From Armatimonadota bacterium (lineage in GTDB: Bacteria; Armatimonadota; Fimbriimonadia; Fimbriimonadales; Fimbriimonadaceae): 64,000 nt of DNA. The notes beneath the pieces are model-generated. The model was not told where the DNA came from. It was given only the letters and a program-made list of their open reading frames with translations, and made no database searches. Below, in pieces: positions 1 to 8,602 of the stretch (position 1 is its first letter; every line of letters starts with the position of its first letter). Location: positions 1-64,000 of the forward strand of contig JAFDWX010000005.1 of the NCBI GenBank assembly GCA_018268255.1, written 5' to 3'. The translations under genes and the position numbers were made by a program.

Positions 1-76
1 TGGTAGTCCGGACGGGATTCGAACCCGCGACCTCCGCCGTGAAAGGGCGGCATCCTAACCGCTAGACGACCGGACC
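1..76 (-). tRNA. tRNA-Glu (anticodon UUC)
   Basis: Read on the minus strand this folds into a full cloverleaf. There is a seven-pair acceptor stem (first pair G-U), a T arm with the GGTTCGAATCC core, and an anticodon stem CCGCC/GGCGG around the loop CTTTCAC, which gives anticodon UUC (plus-strand GAA at 41-43). The CCA end is encoded (TGG at 1-3). The window begins exactly at the 3' end of the tRNA, so its terminator lies outside. Confidence 0.96.
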
Positions 77-272
77 ACGCGAAGCGTAATTATGGCGCGA
101 ATCGCCCCCTCACTGCAACCGGTCATCTGGGTTCGCACGGCTCTGACCTGAGTGCGCCACGTTCATAGAGTTTGATTCCTGCGAACTACACTTTCTGCCC
201 CAAACTTGAATTTATACAAAAACATATTGATAAATGGAACAAGCGTATTATTGCGGGTATCGTATCTATTGA

Positions 273-1001
273 ATGGCCGAAATAGCTTCGAACAAGGATG
301 TCTCTGGTACAGGGAATAGAATTCCCGTTTTGGTAGTGGAAGACGATGCCGCGATTCGAAGGCTCCTGACAGCAGCATTTCTTGATACAGAATTTAAGAT
401 GCTGGAAGCCGAGAACGGGATGCAGGGTCTTTCTTTGGCCACCAAGTCGCGCCCAGAGCTGATTCTGCTTGACTTAGGCCTGCCTGACCTGGACGGCGTG
501 CAATTCGTGCAGCAAATCCGAGGTTGGTCCCAGATTCCCATCATTGTTGTCTCCGCAGAGGGCACCGAAGATCGAAAGGTCGAAGCCCTTAAAGAAGGCG
601 CCGACGACTATGTGACCAAGCCCTTTGGTGTGAATGAGTTGATTCAACGGATGCGAACCGCGTGGCGTCGGACGCAGCGCGAGGGACTTGCGACCAACGA
701 ACCGACTTTGGAGATGGGCGATGTGACCATCGATCTGGACACCCGCATCGTTCGTAAGGCGGGCAACGAGGTCCACCTCACTCCACTGGAATACAACCTC
801 TTGGTGTTCTTAGCAAAGCACGCCGGCCGTGTGGTTACCCAGAGGCAAATTCTGGCCGCGGTTTGGGGCGACGAGTACTCTGAAGAAGCGCAGTATTTGC
901 GCGTCTACGTGGGCTACTTACGCAAGAAACTGGAAGACGACCCCGCAAATCCCACCTTAATAGTAACCGAACCCCGTGTCGGTTATCGTCTCCGTGGCTA
1001 G
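273..1001 (+). CDS. OmpR/KdpE-type two-component response regulator
   Basis: This is a cytoplasmic DNA-binding response regulator of 242 residues, a normal length for the OmpR family. The receiver domain (about residues 17-130) has the acidic pocket E23-D24-D25, phospho-acceptor D67 in the run ILLDLGLPDLDG, S94 and K116 in the TKPF motif. The C-terminal winged helix (about 145-240) ends with the usual GYRLRG. The domain style resembles KdpE, but no kdp transporter genes are present. No strong ribosome site precedes the ATG. The partner kinase is not adjacent; the hybrid kinase at 3059-5056 is a possible partner by location only. Confidence 0.9.
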   Translation: MAEIASNKDVSGTGNRIPVLVVEDDAAIRRLLTAAFLDTEFKMLEAENGMQGLSLATKSRPELILLDLGLPDLDGVQFVQQIRGWSQIPIIVVSAEGTEDRKVEALKEGADDYVTKPFGVNELIQRMRTAWRRTQREGLATNEPTLEMGDVTIDLDTRIVRKAGNEVHLTPLEYNLLVFLAKHAGRVVTQRQILAAVWGDEYSEEAQYLRVYVGYLRKKLEDDPANPTLIVTEPRVGYRLRG

Positions 1002-1011
1002 AAATATTATT

Positions 1012-1037
1012 ATTACATTATTCATACGTGATGTAAT
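1012..1037 (+). terminator. Weak AU-rich hairpin after the response regulator
   Basis: The palindrome ATTACAT/ATGTAAT has a 12-base loop and is followed by TTTTT, directly after the stop at 1001. The stem is short and AU-rich. It may be a weak terminator or instead a dyad operator for the sigma gene that follows. Confidence 0.35.
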
Positions 1038-1121
1038 TTTTGGCTGACGGGTCTTTTATTTTCTGTTCCGTAGAATGACTCCGTAAGGCACATGGTTGCC
1101 TGCTTAGGATAGGAGTTTGAG

Positions 1122-1685
1122 ATGACTACGGACAAGAAACGACAATTCGATGCATTTTGCGACAATAGCTATCATCGTGCACTTCGCTTCGCGACGTGGA
1201 TAGCTCGAGATGCTGAAGAGGCACATGACATCCTCCAAGACGCATTAGTAAAAGCCTATCGTGCGTTCGAAAAGTCTGACGACTTGCCGCACGGATGGGC
1301 CTGGCTTTACCAGATTATTCGAAGAACCCACATCGACCGTATTCGAGCGAAAAACCGCCGTATTGCGACGGTTTCACTTCAAGATCACTTGTTGAATCAT
1401 CCGGAATTTGACGTACCCGATTCTGATCAAAGTCCCGAGCAAGTTGTGTTGGGAAACACCCCTGATCCTGGCTTGGAACATCTGATTGGCCGACTTACCC
1501 CGGAAGAGCAAAAAGCAGTCCGATTGAGTCTGCGAGACGACATCGACGATTCTGAACGGGCGCGCGAGCTCGATTGCTCGGTACGGGCTTTTAAGAAGCG
1601 CATGTTGAAGATCCGACGCAACTTGCTGCAATCGGTTAAGGTCACTGGAGTTCTCCCCAATTCTCTCAAGGAGCAAGCGATATGA
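1122..1685 (+). CDS. RNA polymerase sigma-70 family factor, ECF-like
   Basis: This is an alternative sigma factor of 187 residues with only regions 2 and 4. Region 2 (about 10-80) includes the core-binding helix around AEEAHDILQDALVKAYRAF and the WLYQIIRRTHIDRIRAKNRR segment used for -10 recognition. A variable linker follows (about 81-115). Region 4 (about 118-170) has LTPEEQKAVRLSL and the helix-turn-helix LDCSVRAFKKRMLKIRRNL. The ribosome site GATAGGAG lies just before the ATG. Its stop overlaps the start of the next gene by 4 bases (ATGA), so the small membrane protein is translationally coupled. The neighbours suggest control of a general-stress regulon, which is an inference. Confidence 0.85.
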   Translation: MTTDKKRQFDAFCDNSYHRALRFATWIARDAEEAHDILQDALVKAYRAFEKSDDLPHGWAWLYQIIRRTHIDRIRAKNRRIATVSLQDHLLNHPEFDVPDSDQSPEQVVLGNTPDPGLEHLIGRLTPEEQKAVRLSLRDDIDDSERARELDCSVRAFKKRMLKIRRNLLQSVKVTGVLPNSLKEQAI

Positions 1686-1909
1686 ACGCAGACATTGATT
1701 CAGGCGTGAACACTACTCTTATAGCATTGGGAGCTTCGGCAGTGGTCGGTGTTGCAACAGTCTTAATGCTTAGAAAAGATCTTCGTAATCGCAGCTTTTG
1801 GCCCATCGTGGGACGCGGGGCTAAGAATGCACTGCAAACATATCTTCTAGCAAAAAAGGGCTCGGACATGATCTTACATCGGCCTGTTGAAAGATCCCTG
1901 ACATCTTAG
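1682..1909 (+). CDS. Small membrane protein coupled to the sigma factor
   Basis: This 75-residue protein has one predicted membrane segment near residues 12-29 (TLIALGASAVVGVATVLML), followed by a basic, amphipathic tail. Its ATG overlaps the stop of the sigma gene by four bases, the arrangement often seen for sigma factor/anti-sigma pairs. It has no recognisable ZAS, RskA or NepR motif. The tail (GRGAKNALQTYLL) vaguely recalls YtxH-like stress proteins. The function is unknown. Coupling and membrane location make it a candidate modulator of the sigma factor. Confidence 0.6.
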   Translation: MNADIDSGVNTTLIALGASAVVGVATVLMLRKDLRNRSFWPIVGRGAKNALQTYLLAKKGSDMILHRPVERSLTS

Positions 1910-1965
1910 GATTTCCTAACATCCGAAGCCGTCACTCATACATAGTTCGTGGAGGACAACAGACA

Positions 1966-2457
1966 GTGGAAAATTTGAAAGAATTGTACATCGACACATT
2001 GAAGGATTCGTATAGTGCTGAAACTCAGATCACCAAGGCACTCCCAAAGGTAATCGAAGCGGTCACCAGCGCAGAACTCAAGGAAGCTCTGAGCATGCAC
2101 TTGGATGAAACGAAGCAACACGTGAAAATCGTTGCAGAACTCATCCAGGCACAAGGAGAGGATCCCAGTGGAGAGCATTGCGCAGGCATGGAGGGTCTCC
2201 TAAAGGAAGGTGACAAGTTGATTAAGGACCACGAGGCTGGTCCAGTCCGCGACGCCGCATTGATCAGCGCGTGCCAAAAGGTGGAACACTACGAAATTTC
2301 AGCCTATGGCACCTTGCGAGTCTATGCCAACCAACTGCGCATCGACGATGATATCGATACGATTTCGGCGATCCTTGAGCAAGAGGAAAACGCCGACTCG
2401 ACACTCACAGAAATTGCCGAGAGCAGCGTAAACATCGATGCTGTCGGATCCAAATAA
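1966..2457 (+). CDS. DUF892 (YciE/YciF) ferritin-like protein
   Basis: The 163 residues match the full length of the YciF/DUF892 family, which folds as a ferritin-like four-helix bundle and accompanies stress regulons. Family signatures are visible: ELYIDTLKDSYSAETQITKALPK near the start, the MHLDETKQHV metal-ligand helix, MEGLLKEGDKLI, and KVEHYEISAYGTL. The start is GTG, chosen because GGAGG sits 10 bases upstream (1951-1955). A paralogue is the N-terminal domain of the gene at 14993. The biochemical role of the family is not settled. Confidence 0.88.
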   Translation: MENLKELYIDTLKDSYSAETQITKALPKVIEAVTSAELKEALSMHLDETKQHVKIVAELIQAQGEDPSGEHCAGMEGLLKEGDKLIKDHEAGPVRDAALISACQKVEHYEISAYGTLRVYANQLRIDDDIDTISAILEQEENADSTLTEIAESSVNIDAVGSK

Positions 2458-2472
2458 CGGAGGTTAACTAAA

Positions 2473-2637
2473 ATGCTTTATTGGGCAGCGGTTTTCTTTG
2501 TAATCGCTATTGTTTCTGCGATTCTCGGATTCGGAGGTATCGCAGGAGCATCAGCCGGAATTGCTCAAACGCTCTTTGTCGTGTTCTTGGTCCTCTTTGT
2601 GATCTCGCTTATCCTTAGACGACCGAAGGTCCAGTAA
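2473..2637 (+). CDS. DUF1328 (YtjA-like) small membrane protein
   Basis: A 54-residue hydrophobic peptide begins [20 protein letters not shown] and continues with [12 protein letters not shown], then a second hydrophobic helix ending in LILRRPKVQ. This matches the two-helix DUF1328 family found in stress-induced gene groups. A CGGAGG site at 2458-2463 lies about 9 bases before the ATG. It sits 15 bases after the DUF892 gene and 15 before the next gene, so it is the middle of an operon. Confidence 0.88.
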   Translation: MLYWAAVFFVIAIVSAILGFGGIAGASAGIAQTLFVVFLVLFVISLILRRPKVQ

Positions 2638-2652
2638 GCAAGGAGAGGATGA

Positions 2653-2994
2653 ATGAATCCGACACATGACAACATGACCAACAATCCAATGAATTATCCC
2701 TGGCCTTATCCATGGGACTCAGAAGTAACGTACGACGAGGCATCTCGACGCCTGGCGCAGTACGAGGACGACTTCACCTTGTACAGAGAGGAAAACCAGG
2801 ATAAGCCCGAATCATGGTGGGATGAAACCAAAGAGAAGGTCCATTCCGAAATGAGTTCTCTGCGAGAGAAATTGGATTCGGCAAAGGATAACGCTCCTGA
2901 TGCATGGGGTGAGATGCGAGAAGGCTTTGGTGCTGCGATGGCCGAGCTGTCTCAGGGGTATCGCAAAGCGATTCGCGAACTCAAGGGTTCGTAG
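2653..2994 (+). CDS. Hypothetical acidic coiled-coil stress-island protein
   Basis: This 113-residue, soluble, strongly charged protein is not recognised. The N-terminus is rich in Asn and Pro (NYPWPYPWD). Residues about 30-110 look helical and amphipathic, with WWDETKEKVHSEMSSLREKLDSAKD as the core, so a short coiled coil is likely. AAGGAGAGG lies immediately upstream of the ATG. It is the last gene of the sigma/DUF892/DUF1328 run and is closed by the hairpin at 3016-3044. Function unknown; expression with the stress genes is inferred from position. Confidence 0.7.
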   Translation: MNPTHDNMTNNPMNYPWPYPWDSEVTYDEASRRLAQYEDDFTLYREENQDKPESWWDETKEKVHSEMSSLREKLDSAKDNAPDAWGEMREGFGAAMAELSQGYRKAIRELKGS

Positions 2995-3015
2995 TTAACT
3001 CCAAAAACTAGCACG

Positions 3016-3044
3016 CCCCATTCCTTCTTCTTGAGGGGATGGGG
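3016..3044. terminator. Intrinsic terminator between convergent genes
   Basis: A stem of about nine pairs, CCCCATTCC with GGGATGGGG, has a loop of about 11 bases and is followed by a pyrimidine-rich stretch (TACTTCTATTT). It lies between the stress operon and the oppositely oriented hybrid kinase and could serve both. Confidence 0.65.
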
Positions 3045-3058
3045 TACTTCTATTTCCC

Positions 3059-5056
3059 TTAGTATTTGAAACTGCCCAAGCGGCACAACCGTGAGATTTC
3101 CTCTATGAATTGGACGCCTGCAATGGGCTTGGGAATATGGGCATTAAATCCGCTTGCGAGTGCCCTTTCGTGGTCTTCCTTTCGGGCAAAGGCGCTTACA
3201 GCAATAGCCGGAGTCGAGGCGATTGTGTGATCTTCCGACTTCCTCACAAGCTTGATGAATTCATACCCGTCCATCCCTGGCATTCCGATGTCACTCACCA
3301 GAACGTGCGGTTTCACCATGCCGATGGATTTCCAAGCGTCTTGCCCGTTGGCAAAGCCAGTAACTTCGGCACCTGCCAACGTAAGCACTTTTTCCATCAT
3401 TCGACGTGTGAGGTCATCATCTTCTAGTAGCAAAACTTTCACACCATCGAGCTTGGAAGAAGCTTGCTCCATGTCCATTGGATTTCGCTGAAGTCGTTGT
3501 TGAACCAGCGGCAGCCGCACGGTGAACTTTGCGCCCTTACCCAGGCCCGCGCTCTCCGCGAAGACCGTTCCTCCATGGCTCCGGACCAGTTGATTGACGA
3601 TCGCCAAGCCCAAGCCTAATCCACTATGCTTTCTGGAAGTCGTCGAGTTTGCTTGTCGGAACCAATCGAAGATATGCGGCAAGGATTGCGCGTCGATCCC
3701 TTGGCCATTATCTTGAACAGTGAGGATTGCCTCATCTCCATCCCTCTCTAAGAAGAGTTCAATGCTGCCACTCCTATCGGTGAACTTAATCGCATTCGCC
3801 ACCAAGTTCGTGATGATCTGATGGAGACGCAAACCGTCGCCTCGCATCAGTAGATCCTCTTCGCAGTGCGTGCATCCCAGCGACTTCTGGCCTTCCGACG
3901 CAATGGGAAGCTGCTGGCGCAGAACCTCGTCCACGACCTCTCGTAAGTCGACAATTTCCCACTCTAGGGCGAGTCGTCCCGTCACAATCCTGCTCATGTC
4001 CAACAGATCCTCGATCAGGTGGGCCTGAAGACGTGCAGATCGATCGATAGAAGCCAGCCCCTCCTGCAGTTCTGGATCTTCCTTCACGCGATTAAGAAGA
4101 ATCTCGGTCCACCCGATAATGGCTGTTAGCGGCGTTCGAAGTTCGTGTGAGAGCGTCGCCACAAACGTGTCCTTGAGCCGATTCTCGTGCTCTGCATCGC
4201 TCCGGGCAGCCCGCTCATCGGCAAGCATCATCGACTGGGCCAACTCCAGCTGCTTCTCAGCGGTGATATCGGCAACAAAGACCGCCATCGCTTCTCGCTC
4301 GACATCGGGGTACATCCTCAATCGGAACCACTTGCCGACAACTGGATTTTCGATATCGGCTTTGCCAGGAGTGCCGTTCTTCATAGCTTCCTCCAGATAA
4401 TCTCGAGATGCATACTTCCCGGACCAAGAGGGCAACTCCCAGATATTGCGGCCAATTGCCACTTCACTTGGCAACCCCAAAAGATCGGACATGGCTCGGT
4501 TGATGACCGTTACTTCCCACCGGTTGTTGACCATGAAAAAGCCGTCGGTGATCCGGTAGAGGACCTCCGCAATGAAGCTCTCCGATTCCTTTCTGCCCTT
4601 CAATGCCAGTCGTTCGGATCGAGCTTTGGAACGGGCTGCGTCGGCGATGAGGGCAATGACGGCCCATGTCAGCGCAGAAGAAAAAAGGGTTACAGCTTGG
4701 GCGGATTCGGTGAGAGTAAATGTGTAGCGAGGCTCAACGAAGAAATATCGCCCCAATAGGACCCCCACAAGGGTAGCCAACAGACCCGGCCAGATACCGC
4801 CTGATAAAGCAGCGATACACACAGGCAACACATAAAAGAGATAACTGAGCTTGTCACCGATCCAAGCGTCAAGACTCCACCGAAATGAAGTTATTACCAG
4901 TGGACCGAAGATGGCTACAGCATAGGGGTAACTTTTTCTCCAAATCCTTTCCGGGCGTGCTGGCATTTCGTCCTCTGTACCAAAATGTTCATAAAAGGCC
5001 CGTAAGAAACCTCTGTCTTTGTGAAGGATCTTCAACATGTGTTTAAAATGGCCCAA
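3059..5056 (-). CDS. Hybrid sensor histidine kinase/response regulator with KdpD-like membrane domain
   Basis: This is a 665-residue hybrid kinase. Residues about 42-140 form a DUF4118 (KdpD-type) block of hydrophobic helices, ending before a basic helix. A PAS domain (about 160-270) follows. HisKA carries phospho-acceptor H304 in the SHELRTPL motif. The HATPase domain (about 405-515) has the N box around N417-N421 and G boxes DNGQGID and GLGLGLAIV. A C-terminal receiver (about 538-660) has acceptor D589 and K643. A receiver attached to the kinase implies a phosphorelay or an autoregulatory loop. It points toward the stress operon and is separated from it only by a terminator. Its input signal is unknown. 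Confidence 0.9.
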   Translation of the reverse strand: MGHFKHMLKILHKDRGFLRAFYEHFGTEDEMPARPERIWRKSYPYAVAIFGPLVITSFRWSLDAWIGDKLSYLFYVLPVCIAALSGGIWPGLLATLVGVLLGRYFFVEPRYTFTLTESAQAVTLFSSALTWAVIALIADAARSKARSERLALKGRKESESFIAEVLYRITDGFFMVNNRWEVTVINRAMSDLLGLPSEVAIGRNIWELPSWSGKYASRDYLEEAMKNGTPGKADIENPVVGKWFRLRMYPDVEREAMAVFVADITAEKQLELAQSMMLADERAARSDAEHENRLKDTFVATLSHELRTPLTAIIGWTEILLNRVKEDPELQEGLASIDRSARLQAHLIEDLLDMSRIVTGRLALEWEIVDLREVVDEVLRQQLPIASEGQKSLGCTHCEEDLLMRGDGLRLHQIITNLVANAIKFTDRSGSIELFLERDGDEAILTVQDNGQGIDAQSLPHIFDWFRQANSTTSRKHSGLGLGLAIVNQLVRSHGGTVFAESAGLGKGAKFTVRLPLVQQRLQRNPMDMEQASSKLDGVKVLLLEDDDLTRRMMEKVLTLAGAEVTGFANGQDAWKSIGMVKPHVLVSDIGMPGMDGYEFIKLVRKSEDHTIASTPAIAVSAFARKEDHERALASGFNAHIPKPIAGVQFIEEISRLCRLGSFKY

Positions 5057-5189
5057 TTGAATTTAGAGCAGTACCCTGACGTTTTCTTAATTCTTACATA
5101 TTCACATACGTCGCTTGCAAGTTCCTTATGTCCCCAATCGTGACAATCTGTGCATCTCTTTTCTAGCGGGGGTGCTGGAGGCTTTATCC

Positions 5190-5591
5190 ATGCGACAAAA
5201 ACTACAACTGTTCACCCTTCTGGCAATCGGCGCAGTGCTGATGGGTTGTTCCAATACCGCTGAAGGCGTGAAGGAAGATGCCCAGCAAGATGCGAAGGCT
5301 GTGCAAGAAGGTGCCAAAACTGCGAGTGAAAACGCAAGTGAAGCTGGACGCGATATATCTGCAGCCACAGACCTCACTCCGGCCATTAAGACAGCGATCG
5401 TTGCAGATCCTTCGTTAAACGATAGCGCAAACCAAATTGATGTGGATTCCACGGAAGAAAAGGTCACTCTTTCAGGCCATGTGAAAACTGCGGAGATGAA
5501 GAAGATCGCAGAAGATATTGCCACGCGCGCTGTCAAGGAAAAGAACGGAAAGCAAACCATCGAAAACAACCTTGTTGTTCAAGGTTCTTAA
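5190..5591 (+). CDS. BON-domain lipoprotein
   Basis: The protein has 133 residues from the ATG at 5190, preferred over an upstream in-frame ATG at 5115 because GGAGG lies about 8 bases upstream and it gives a proper signal peptide. The signal ends in a lipobox (VLMGC, Cys20). An Ala/Glu/Lys-rich helical linker (about 24-60) is followed by one BON domain (about 62-133) of the OsmY type, with the patterns LTPAIKTAIVADPSL and VDSTEEKVTLSGHV. BON proteins bind membranes or protect the periplasm during osmotic stress. It is 10 bases from the next gene. Confidence 0.85.
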   Translation: MRQKLQLFTLLAIGAVLMGCSNTAEGVKEDAQQDAKAVQEGAKTASENASEAGRDISAATDLTPAIKTAIVADPSLNDSANQIDVDSTEEKVTLSGHVKTAEMKKIAEDIATRAVKEKNGKQTIENNLVVQGS

Positions 5592-5601
5592 GGAGACCCA
5601 T

Positions 5602-6204
5602 ATGCGAGAAACCATCCACGTCGCTTTCAACTCTGTCGATACTGCCACAAGGGCTGTTGGTGCGCTCTTGGACCACGGCGTCGAGCCGGTGGACATCAGC
5701 GTTTTCGTAAAAGATCCACCAGCGGATTGGAATGACCGAATTGCATCGGGTGCTGACATCGAACATCACGCTACAGGCGGCATCACGGTTACGACACCGA
5801 AGGACGCGGCTGAGGGTGCCGCCAAAGGCGCCGGAATCGGCCTGGGGCTAGGCGTACTTGCAGCGGTTGCATCCGTCGCACTCCCTGGAGTGGGCCTCGT
5901 GGTTGGCGGTGGCGCATTGGCCACAGCTATCACGGGCGCAGCGGCAACAACAGCTGCAGGAGCAGTGGCCGGAGCTGCATTCGGCTACCTCAAAGACCAA
6001 GGAATCGATGAAGAGTCTTCCCGTACATTCTCCGATCATTTGGATAAAGGCGGGGCGCTCGTCAGCGTGTCTGTCCCCAGCAATGACCACTCGGTCGACG
6101 AGATAAGTGCTATATTGGGCAAGTACGTCGATCAAGACGTCCTTCAACCTGTCCCAGAAGATTACACCCGACCCATCTACGTCGCCCCGCCGCGGCCGAT
6201 GTAA
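5602..6204 (+). CDS. YflT/general stress protein 17M-like protein with glycine-zipper core
   Basis: The 200-residue product starts at the ATG preceded by AAGGAG (5590-5595). The N-terminal part (ETIHVAFNSVDTATRAVGALLDHGVEPVDISVF) resembles the fold of general stress protein 17M/YflT, where a residue segment folds around a βαβ unit. Residues about 70-130 are almost all Gly, Ala and Val, a glycine-zipper type membrane-interacting stretch. The end is Pro-rich. It forms a two-gene operon with the BON lipoprotein. The role is inferred to be in envelope stress. Confidence 0.72.
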   Translation: MRETIHVAFNSVDTATRAVGALLDHGVEPVDISVFVKDPPADWNDRIASGADIEHHATGGITVTTPKDAAEGAAKGAGIGLGLGVLAAVASVALPGVGLVVGGGALATAITGAAATTAAGAVAGAAFGYLKDQGIDEESSRTFSDHLDKGGALVSVSVPSNDHSVDEISAILGKYVDQDVLQPVPEDYTRPIYVAPPRPM

Positions 6205-6233
6205 ATTCCCCACTTACTAAATTTTAACTTATT

Positions 6234-6261
6234 GGCGAGCCGCTAGCGACAGCGGTTCGCC
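6234..6261 (+). terminator. GC-rich hairpin after the YflT-like gene
   Basis: An 11-pair stem, GGCGAGCCGCT with AGCGGTTCGCC (one G-U pair), closes on a six-base loop. No real T run follows, so it is only a candidate terminator or an mRNA-stability hairpin. Confidence 0.4.
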
Positions 6262-6304
6262 TAGTTCCCATGTTGTCGCCCTGAGTTGCATTTGGAGGAA
6301 TTGA

Positions 6305-8602
6305 ATGCTGCCCATCGGAAACTCTGTCAGTAAAATTGCCGTAGTCGGCACCCATACACCGCGTCAGTGCGGTATTGCCACATTCACGGCCGATTTAATT
6401 GAAGCGATTTCGACGACAGGATGTGAAGTTTTTGGTATTGCAATGGAGGATAAGCCGAACGCGTACGCCTATCCACCGCACGTTCAATGCAAAATCGATC
6501 AAAACCGAGAAGAGGATTACCGCGCGGCCGCACACTGGATCACCAGAAACAAGATCGACGCTCTTTGCATCCAGCACGAATTCGGCATTTTTGGCGGAAC
6601 CTACGGGAGCTATGTGCTCAACTTGATGAAGGCAGTGGGGTGCCCGATTGTCACCACGCTCCACACCATTCTGGAGCACACCGACCCATCGCAGCGATCG
6701 GTATTCCTAGAGATCCTTCGAAGGAGTACCCAAGTGGTCGTGATGAGCGAGAAAGGAGCGTCGATTTTGCGGGAAACCTACGGGGTCGAGTCCTCCAAAA
6801 TCACCATTATCCCGCACGGTATTCCAGTTGTTCCACGCAACAACAAAGCCCAAGCCAAGCGTCAGATCGGGTACGACGGCAACCATCTCATTCTCACTTT
6901 TGGCCTACTTTCACCAGATAAGGCGATTGAAGATGTCATAACGGCGCTTCCAACGGTTCTTAAGCACCATCCCAAACTCAAATACTTGGTTGTGGGAGCG
7001 ACGCATCCCCATGTTGTCGAGCACCATGGGGAGACATACCGGGAACAGCTTAAAGATCTGGCAAAGAAGCTCGGCGTCCAAGACCACGTCGTTTTTGAGA
7101 ACAAGTTCGTGAGCCGAGAAGAACTGACCGAGCGCCTCCAAGCTGCAGACGTCTATATCACGCCTTACCGCAAGAAAGAACAGATTACTTCGGGGACGCT
7201 AGCGTATGCATTTGGCAGCGGGAACGCCGTTATCAGCACGCCCTATTGGCATGCCCAAGAGCTCCTCGCAAACGGCAAGGGCATCTTGGTTCCGCGCAAC
7301 TCGCCGGCTTGCATTGCCAGTGCCATCAATGATCTTCTGGGAGATCCAGGTGAACTCGAAAGGCTCCAAGCGCAGGCGTTTCAGCTTGGCCTCGAAATGC
7401 AATGGCCTGAGATTGGCGCTAAGTATCTTGAGACAATCTCCAAGTCTCGGAAAACATTGGCACTGTCTAGCCGCATCGACATTCCAACCATCACCTCTAC
7501 TGCGGTTCCCCTTCCCGGAATCCAGCACTTGCTGGCGCTGGCGGACGACGTTGGTACGGTGCAGCATGCTCGAGCGAACGTACCCTATCGACCTGAGGGC
7601 TACTGCCTCGACGACAACGCGCGATCACTCCTAGTCCTCTCTCGAATTCCCCAGCATCACACGCTGCGAACCCAAGTCTCCAAGGTGATGATCGCGAACA
7701 TGTCGTTCGTTTTTCATGCCTTCGACAACTGCCTGGGCGAGTTCAAAAACTTCATGACTTATGATCGAAGGTGGACCGAGGTTCCGTGTTCAGAAGACGC
7801 GATCGGGCGATCCATATGGGCGCTCGCCAGCATGTTTGCGGCAGACCATATTAGGACCTGGGACCAGATTTCCACCGCATTGATCGAACGTGCGATCCCT
7901 CTCGTGCGCGAATTCAAGAGCGTTCGGGGCAAAGCATTCACGCTCCTGGGGCTATCACTCGCCGAGCAACATGGCGTTCTCCACTGGACCCAAATGCGGC
8001 GAAGCGTAGCCAAAGACCTGTGGAAGGAATATGCATTGCGTGCCGGCGATGATTGGCCTTGGATCGAAAATATCCTTGCGTATGACAACGCTCAGATACC
8101 GCATGCCCTTTTGGCCTCCGCAGCTCTTGATGGCGATGCTGAGGCGATCGTGACAGCACTCCATTCGCTGGAATGGCTGCTGGAGATTCAAATGGACCAA
8201 ACCCGAACGCACTATCAACCCATCGGGTGCCACGGTTTCTACCCGCGTGGAGGAAAAAAGGCGCAGTACGATCAGCAGCCGCTGGAGGCGTGGGCCACCA
8301 TCGAGGCGTGCGTTACGGCGTACGAGATCACAAAAGACGCCCGATGGGTTCGGCATGCCGAAACCGCCTATGGATGGTTCTTTGGTGTCAATGATCGCAA
8401 CCAGAGCATGATCGATCAAGAAAGCAATGGATGCTACGACGGCCTTATGGCAACAGGCCCAAATTCCAACCAGGGCGCCGAAGCGGCTATTAGCCTTGCC
8501 GGTTCGTCACTCTGCATGGAGCGACTCCGCAACCTGTGCGCCGATCCCCGTAAGTTACTGGAACCGGATCCAAAGGAGCAATCGCGTTACACAGTCGTAT
8601 GA
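6305..8602 (+). CDS. GT4 glycosyltransferase fused to an alpha-toroid glycosidase-like domain
   Basis: This 765-residue protein has two parts. Residues about 8-390 are a GT-B fold, family GT4 transferase: a GTHTPRQCGIATFTADL start, the PHGIPVV turn, and the donor-site segment ITSGTLAYAFGSGNAV followed by STPYWHAQELL. Residues about 405-755 are alpha-helical and rich in aromatic and acidic motifs (GYCLDDNARS, CSEDAIGRSIWAL, YDNAQIPHALL), like a six-hairpin toroid. The start is the ATG 8 bases after TGGAGGAATT. Its stop overlaps the GH130 gene by 4 bases. Known co-occurrence of such transferases with GH130 suggests a mannose-containing glycan or glycoside, but the product is unknown. Confidence 0.85.
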   Translation: MLPIGNSVSKIAVVGTHTPRQCGIATFTADLIEAISTTGCEVFGIAMEDKPNAYAYPPHVQCKIDQNREEDYRAAAHWITRNKIDALCIQHEFGIFGGTYGSYVLNLMKAVGCPIVTTLHTILEHTDPSQRSVFLEILRRSTQVVVMSEKGASILRETYGVESSKITIIPHGIPVVPRNNKAQAKRQIGYDGNHLILTFGLLSPDKAIEDVITALPTVLKHHPKLKYLVVGATHPHVVEHHGETYREQLKDLAKKLGVQDHVVFENKFVSREELTERLQAADVYITPYRKKEQITSGTLAYAFGSGNAVISTPYWHAQELLANGKGILVPRNSPACIASAINDLLGDPGELERLQAQAFQLGLEMQWPEIGAKYLETISKSRKTLALSSRIDIPTITSTAVPLPGIQHLLALADDVGTVQHARANVPYRPEGYCLDDNARSLLVLSRIPQHHTLRTQVSKVMIANMSFVFHAFDNCLGEFKNFMTYDRRWTEVPCSEDAIGRSIWALASMFAADHIRTWDQISTALIERAIPLVREFKSVRGKAFTLLGLSLAEQHGVLHWTQMRRSVAKDLWKEYALRAGDDWPWIENILAYDNAQIPHALLASAALDGDAEAIVTALHSLEWLLEIQMDQTRTHYQPIGCHGFYPRGGKKAQYDQQPLEAWATIEACVTAYEITKDARWVRHAETAYGWFFGVNDRNQSMIDQESNGCYDGLMATGPNSNQGAEAAISLAGSSLCMERLRNLCADPRKLLEPDPKEQSRYTVV

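Noticed and set aside
225-265. EcfG-type promoter before the response regulator (GGAAC at 236 and a CGTA-like -10)
   Set aside because: The spacer is 20 bases instead of 16 to 17 and the -10 does not match, so no promoter was called.
163-378. 71-residue minus-strand frame upstream of the response regulator
   Set aside because: It overlaps the start of the sure regulator gene and shows no recognised features.
4187-4759. 190-residue plus-strand frame inside the hybrid kinase
   Set aside because: Antisense shadow of a clear kinase gene; no domain is recognised.
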